Position numbers and translations under genes: made by a program. Positions 11,346 to 12,501 of a stretch of 12,501 nt of DNA are shown in pieces. The notes under the pieces were generated by a model that was given only the letters and a program-made list of their open reading frames with translations, was not told where the DNA came from and searched no databases. Each line of letters opens with the position of its first letter. Within the stretch, counting starts at the first letter, position 1. Origin of the DNA: an uncultured Planctomycetales bacterium (lineage in GTDB: Bacteria > Planctomycetota > Planctomycetia > Isosphaerales > Isosphaeraceae); NCBI GenBank assembly GCA_937997355.1, contig CALKTZ010001233.1, positions 1 through 12,501 on the forward strand. The letters are read 5' to 3'.

Positions 11346-11723
11346 GTGAGCAGCAGCAATCAAACAGCCGTCATCAAGCAACGCCGGGTCCGGCGTCAGC
11401 TCCGGGTGCGTAAGCGACTGTTCGGCACCCCCGAACGCCCACGCCTCGCCATTTTCCGAAGCTCGAAGCACATCTACGCCCAGGTGATCAACGACGAAAG
11501 CGGCACGACGTTGGCCTCGGCGGGGACCCTCGATCCGGCCATCCGGGGCGAGATGAAATACGGCGGGAACAAGGCGGCCGCCGCGGCCGTCGGCCGGCTC
11601 GTCGCCGAGCGCGCCAAGCAGGCGGGTATTGACAAAATCTGCTTCGACCGTCGAAGCTACAAGTATCATGGTCGCGTTGCCGCCCTGGCCGACGCCGCTC
11701 GCGAAGCGGGCTTGCAGTTCTAA
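11346..11723 (+). CDS. rplR: 50S ribosomal protein L18
   Basis: L18 binds 5S rRNA together with L5 in the central protuberance. The product has 125 residues (family 110-125). Visible segments are the basic N-terminal arm RRVRRQLRVRKRLFGTPERPRL, AIFRSSKHIYAQVINDESG, GRLVAERAKQAGI and the end FDRRSYKYHGRVAALADAAREAGL. The start is GTG 11346: GAGGT (11334-11338) lies seven bases upstream, and the product then has normal length. One of three GTG starts in the window (with rpsJ and rpsE). A long hairpin lies in the 194-base gap after it. Confidence 0.97.
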   Translation: MSSSNQTAVIKQRRVRRQLRVRKRLFGTPERPRLAIFRSSKHIYAQVINDESGTTLASAGTLDPAIRGEMKYGGNKAAAAAVGRLVAERAKQAGIDKICFDRRSYKYHGRVAALADAAREAGLQF

Positions 11724-11742
11724 TCGAGTTCGACGAATCAAA

Positions 11743-11789
11743 GCCGATTCCGACAATCGCTCGGCCTGTCGCGGATTGTCGGAACCGGC
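11743..11789 (+). promoter_or_regulatory. Long hairpin after rplR (possible attenuator)
   Basis: TTCCGACAATC (11748-11758) is the exact complement of GATTGTCGGAA (11774-11784). After one A-C mismatch the stem continues with GCCG (11743-11746) to CGGC (11786-11789), giving 15 pairs around a 15-base loop. It begins 20 bases after the rplR stop, and the following 20 bases are T-rich but interrupted (GTTTCGGTTATTGTTT). It is the longest helix seen in the window. It could be a partial terminator/attenuator, a processing site or a protein target. Confidence 0.55.
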
Positions 11790-11819
11790 GAGTTTCGGTT
11801 ATTGTTTGCCTGAGTCGTC

Positions 11820-11837
11820 TGGACGGCGAGCCGTCCA
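11820..11837 (+). promoter_or_regulatory. Second hairpin in the rplR-rpsE gap
   Basis: TGGACGG (11820-11826) and CCGTCCA (11831-11837) form a perfect seven-pair stem with a CGAG loop. Eight bases later comes ATTTTCTT. The compact stem with a nearby T-rich stretch is terminator-like, though the T run starts late. Readthrough into rpsE would be expected because rpsE has no strong promoter of its own. Confidence 0.4.
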
Positions 11838-11917
11838 TCACTGATTTTCTTGATCAACGAGTCGATGGGGCGTTTCACCGTCCCGGGGAATTCGCCTTCC
11901 GCTTGAGGAGTTCGTTC

Positions 11918-12418
11918 GTGGCGAGCGACACACGAGATCGTGACCGTGGTGACCGCGGGGAGTGGAGCGAGAGCGTCGTCTCCATCCGCCGTTGTGCGGC
12001 GGTGGTCAAGGGCGGCCGTCGCTTCAGTTTCAACGCGCTGGTGGTCGTCGGCAACGGCCGGGGCCAGGTGAGTTGGGGCTATGGCAGGGCCAATGAAGTT
12101 CCCCCCGCCGTGGAGAAGGGGGTCAAGGACGCCCACAAGCAGATGAAGCGTGTGCTGCTCAAGGGGACGACCATCCCGCACATGATCGTCGGCCGCTATG
12201 GGGCCTCCAAGGTGATCCTCATGCCGGCCAGCCCGGGCACCGGCGTGATCGCCGGGGGCGCCGTCCGATCGGTCGTCCAGGCGGTCGGCATCAAGGACAT
12301 CCTCACCAAGAGCTTCGGCTCGAATAACAAGCTCAACCTGGTGAAGGCCACCATCGACGGCCTCACCAAGTTGCGGACCAAGGAAGACATCGCCCGCCTT
12401 CGCGGAGTTTCTCTGTAA
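11918..12418 (+). CDS. rpsE: 30S ribosomal protein S5
   Basis: S5 lies at the mRNA entry channel with S3 and S4 and influences decoding accuracy. The 166 residues equal the family norm. It has the short acidic/basic N-terminus ASDTRDRDRGDRG, the double-stranded-RNA-binding-like domain SIRRCAAVVKGGRRFSFNALV, GYGRANEVPPAVEKG, and the second domain with PASPGTGVIAGGAVR and KSFGSNNKLNLVKAT. The start is GTG 11918, with an excellent GAGGAG (11905-11910) seven bases upstream; the longer TTG 11903 would include the binding site itself. The stop TAA shares its last base with the rplO ATG, and no rpmD (L30) lies between them. Confidence 0.97.
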   Translation: MASDTRDRDRGDRGEWSESVVSIRRCAAVVKGGRRFSFNALVVVGNGRGQVSWGYGRANEVPPAVEKGVKDAHKQMKRVLLKGTTIPHMIVGRYGASKVILMPASPGTGVIAGGAVRSVVQAVGIKDILTKSFGSNNKLNLVKATIDGLTKLRTKEDIARLRGVSL

Positions 12419-12501
12419 TGCAATTGCACGACGTCCATCAAGGGATTCAAAAGCGCAAGAAGCGCAAGCGCGTCGGCCGAGGCATCGGCTCGGGCCACGG
12501 C
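12418..12501 (+). CDS. rplO: 50S ribosomal protein L15, N-terminal fragment (runs off window)
   Basis: L15 is a late-assembling 50S protein. Only 28 codons are inside the window. They read MQLHDVHQGIQ, a run of Lys and Arg, then RVGRGIGSGHG at residues 18-28, the invariant glycine-rich L15 N-terminal signature. The ATG at 12418 overlaps the rpsE stop in TAATG, so translation is probably coupled. Position after rpsE is normal except that rpmD, usually between the two, is absent. The frame stays open to the window edge. Confidence 0.95.
   Translation, partial: MQLHDVHQGIQKRKKRKRVGRGIGSGHG

Noticed and set aside
11332..11349. Five-codon ORF (MRSVP) ending at the rplR GTG start
   Set aside because: It is too short to judge, and its sequence contains the rplR ribosome binding site; chance is sufficient.
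11776..11805. Promoter-like TTGTCG, 18 bases, TATTGT before rpsE
   Set aside because: It overlaps the long hairpin arm and is a weak match; the TTG is explained by the inverted repeat.
1..12501. Mobile elements, CRISPR arrays, tRNA or rRNA genes
   Set aside because: None seen: no spaced direct repeats, no transposase-like frames, no cloverleaf pattern, and composition is even across the window.

Overview
This window is a stretch of the str-S10-spc ribosomal protein supercluster from a GC-rich bacterium. All genes lie on the + strand. It holds the 3' part of fusA (EF-G), then rpsJ, rplC, rplD, rplW, rplB, rpsS, rplV, rpsC, rplP, rpmC, rpsQ, rplN, rplX, rplE, rpsN, rpsH, rplF, rplR and rpsE, and the first 28 codons of rplO. 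I infer a planctomycete, probably of the Isosphaera-type lineage. The reasons are protein character, long spacers between essential genes, a zinc-type S14, no rpmD (L30) between rpsE and rplO, and no tuf between fusA and rpsJ. No database search was possible, so the taxonomy is provisional.

Layout: 2-1222 is the fusA C-terminal part. The 303-base spacer 1223-1525 ends fusA transcription weakly, if at all, and carries a convincing sigma70-type promoter (TTGACG, 17 bases, TACACT at 1401-1429). rpsJ (1526-1858) is then separated from the rest of the S10 set by a 375-base spacer (1859-2233) with several strong, mutually exclusive hairpins and a candidate second promoter. 2234-7919 is the body of the S10 operon (rplC to rpsQ). 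8058-12501 is the spc operon (rplN to rplO). rpsC and rplP overlap by 62 bases in different frames, and rpsE and rplO share one base (TAATG). Most other neighbours are 75-263 bases apart, loose for this cluster.

The proteins together make the decoding and translocation machinery. S3, S5, S8, S10, S14, S17 and S19 go to the small subunit. L2-L6, L14-L16, L18, L22-L24 and L29 go to the large subunit. EF-G moves tRNA and mRNA through the finished ribosome. The coding content is ordinary and fully explained. The unexplained signal is in the spacers: overlapping inverted repeats that allow alternative RNA folds (upstream of rplC, rplV and rplE), long hairpins (after rpsJ, rplP and rplR), and small ORFs ending at the start codons of rplC, rpsC and rpsQ. 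These are candidates for r-protein autoregulatory leaders or translational coupling devices. GC-rich sequence makes chance complementarity common, so conservation and covariation tests would decide. No tRNA, rRNA, CRISPR, insertion sequence or foreign-looking gene was seen.
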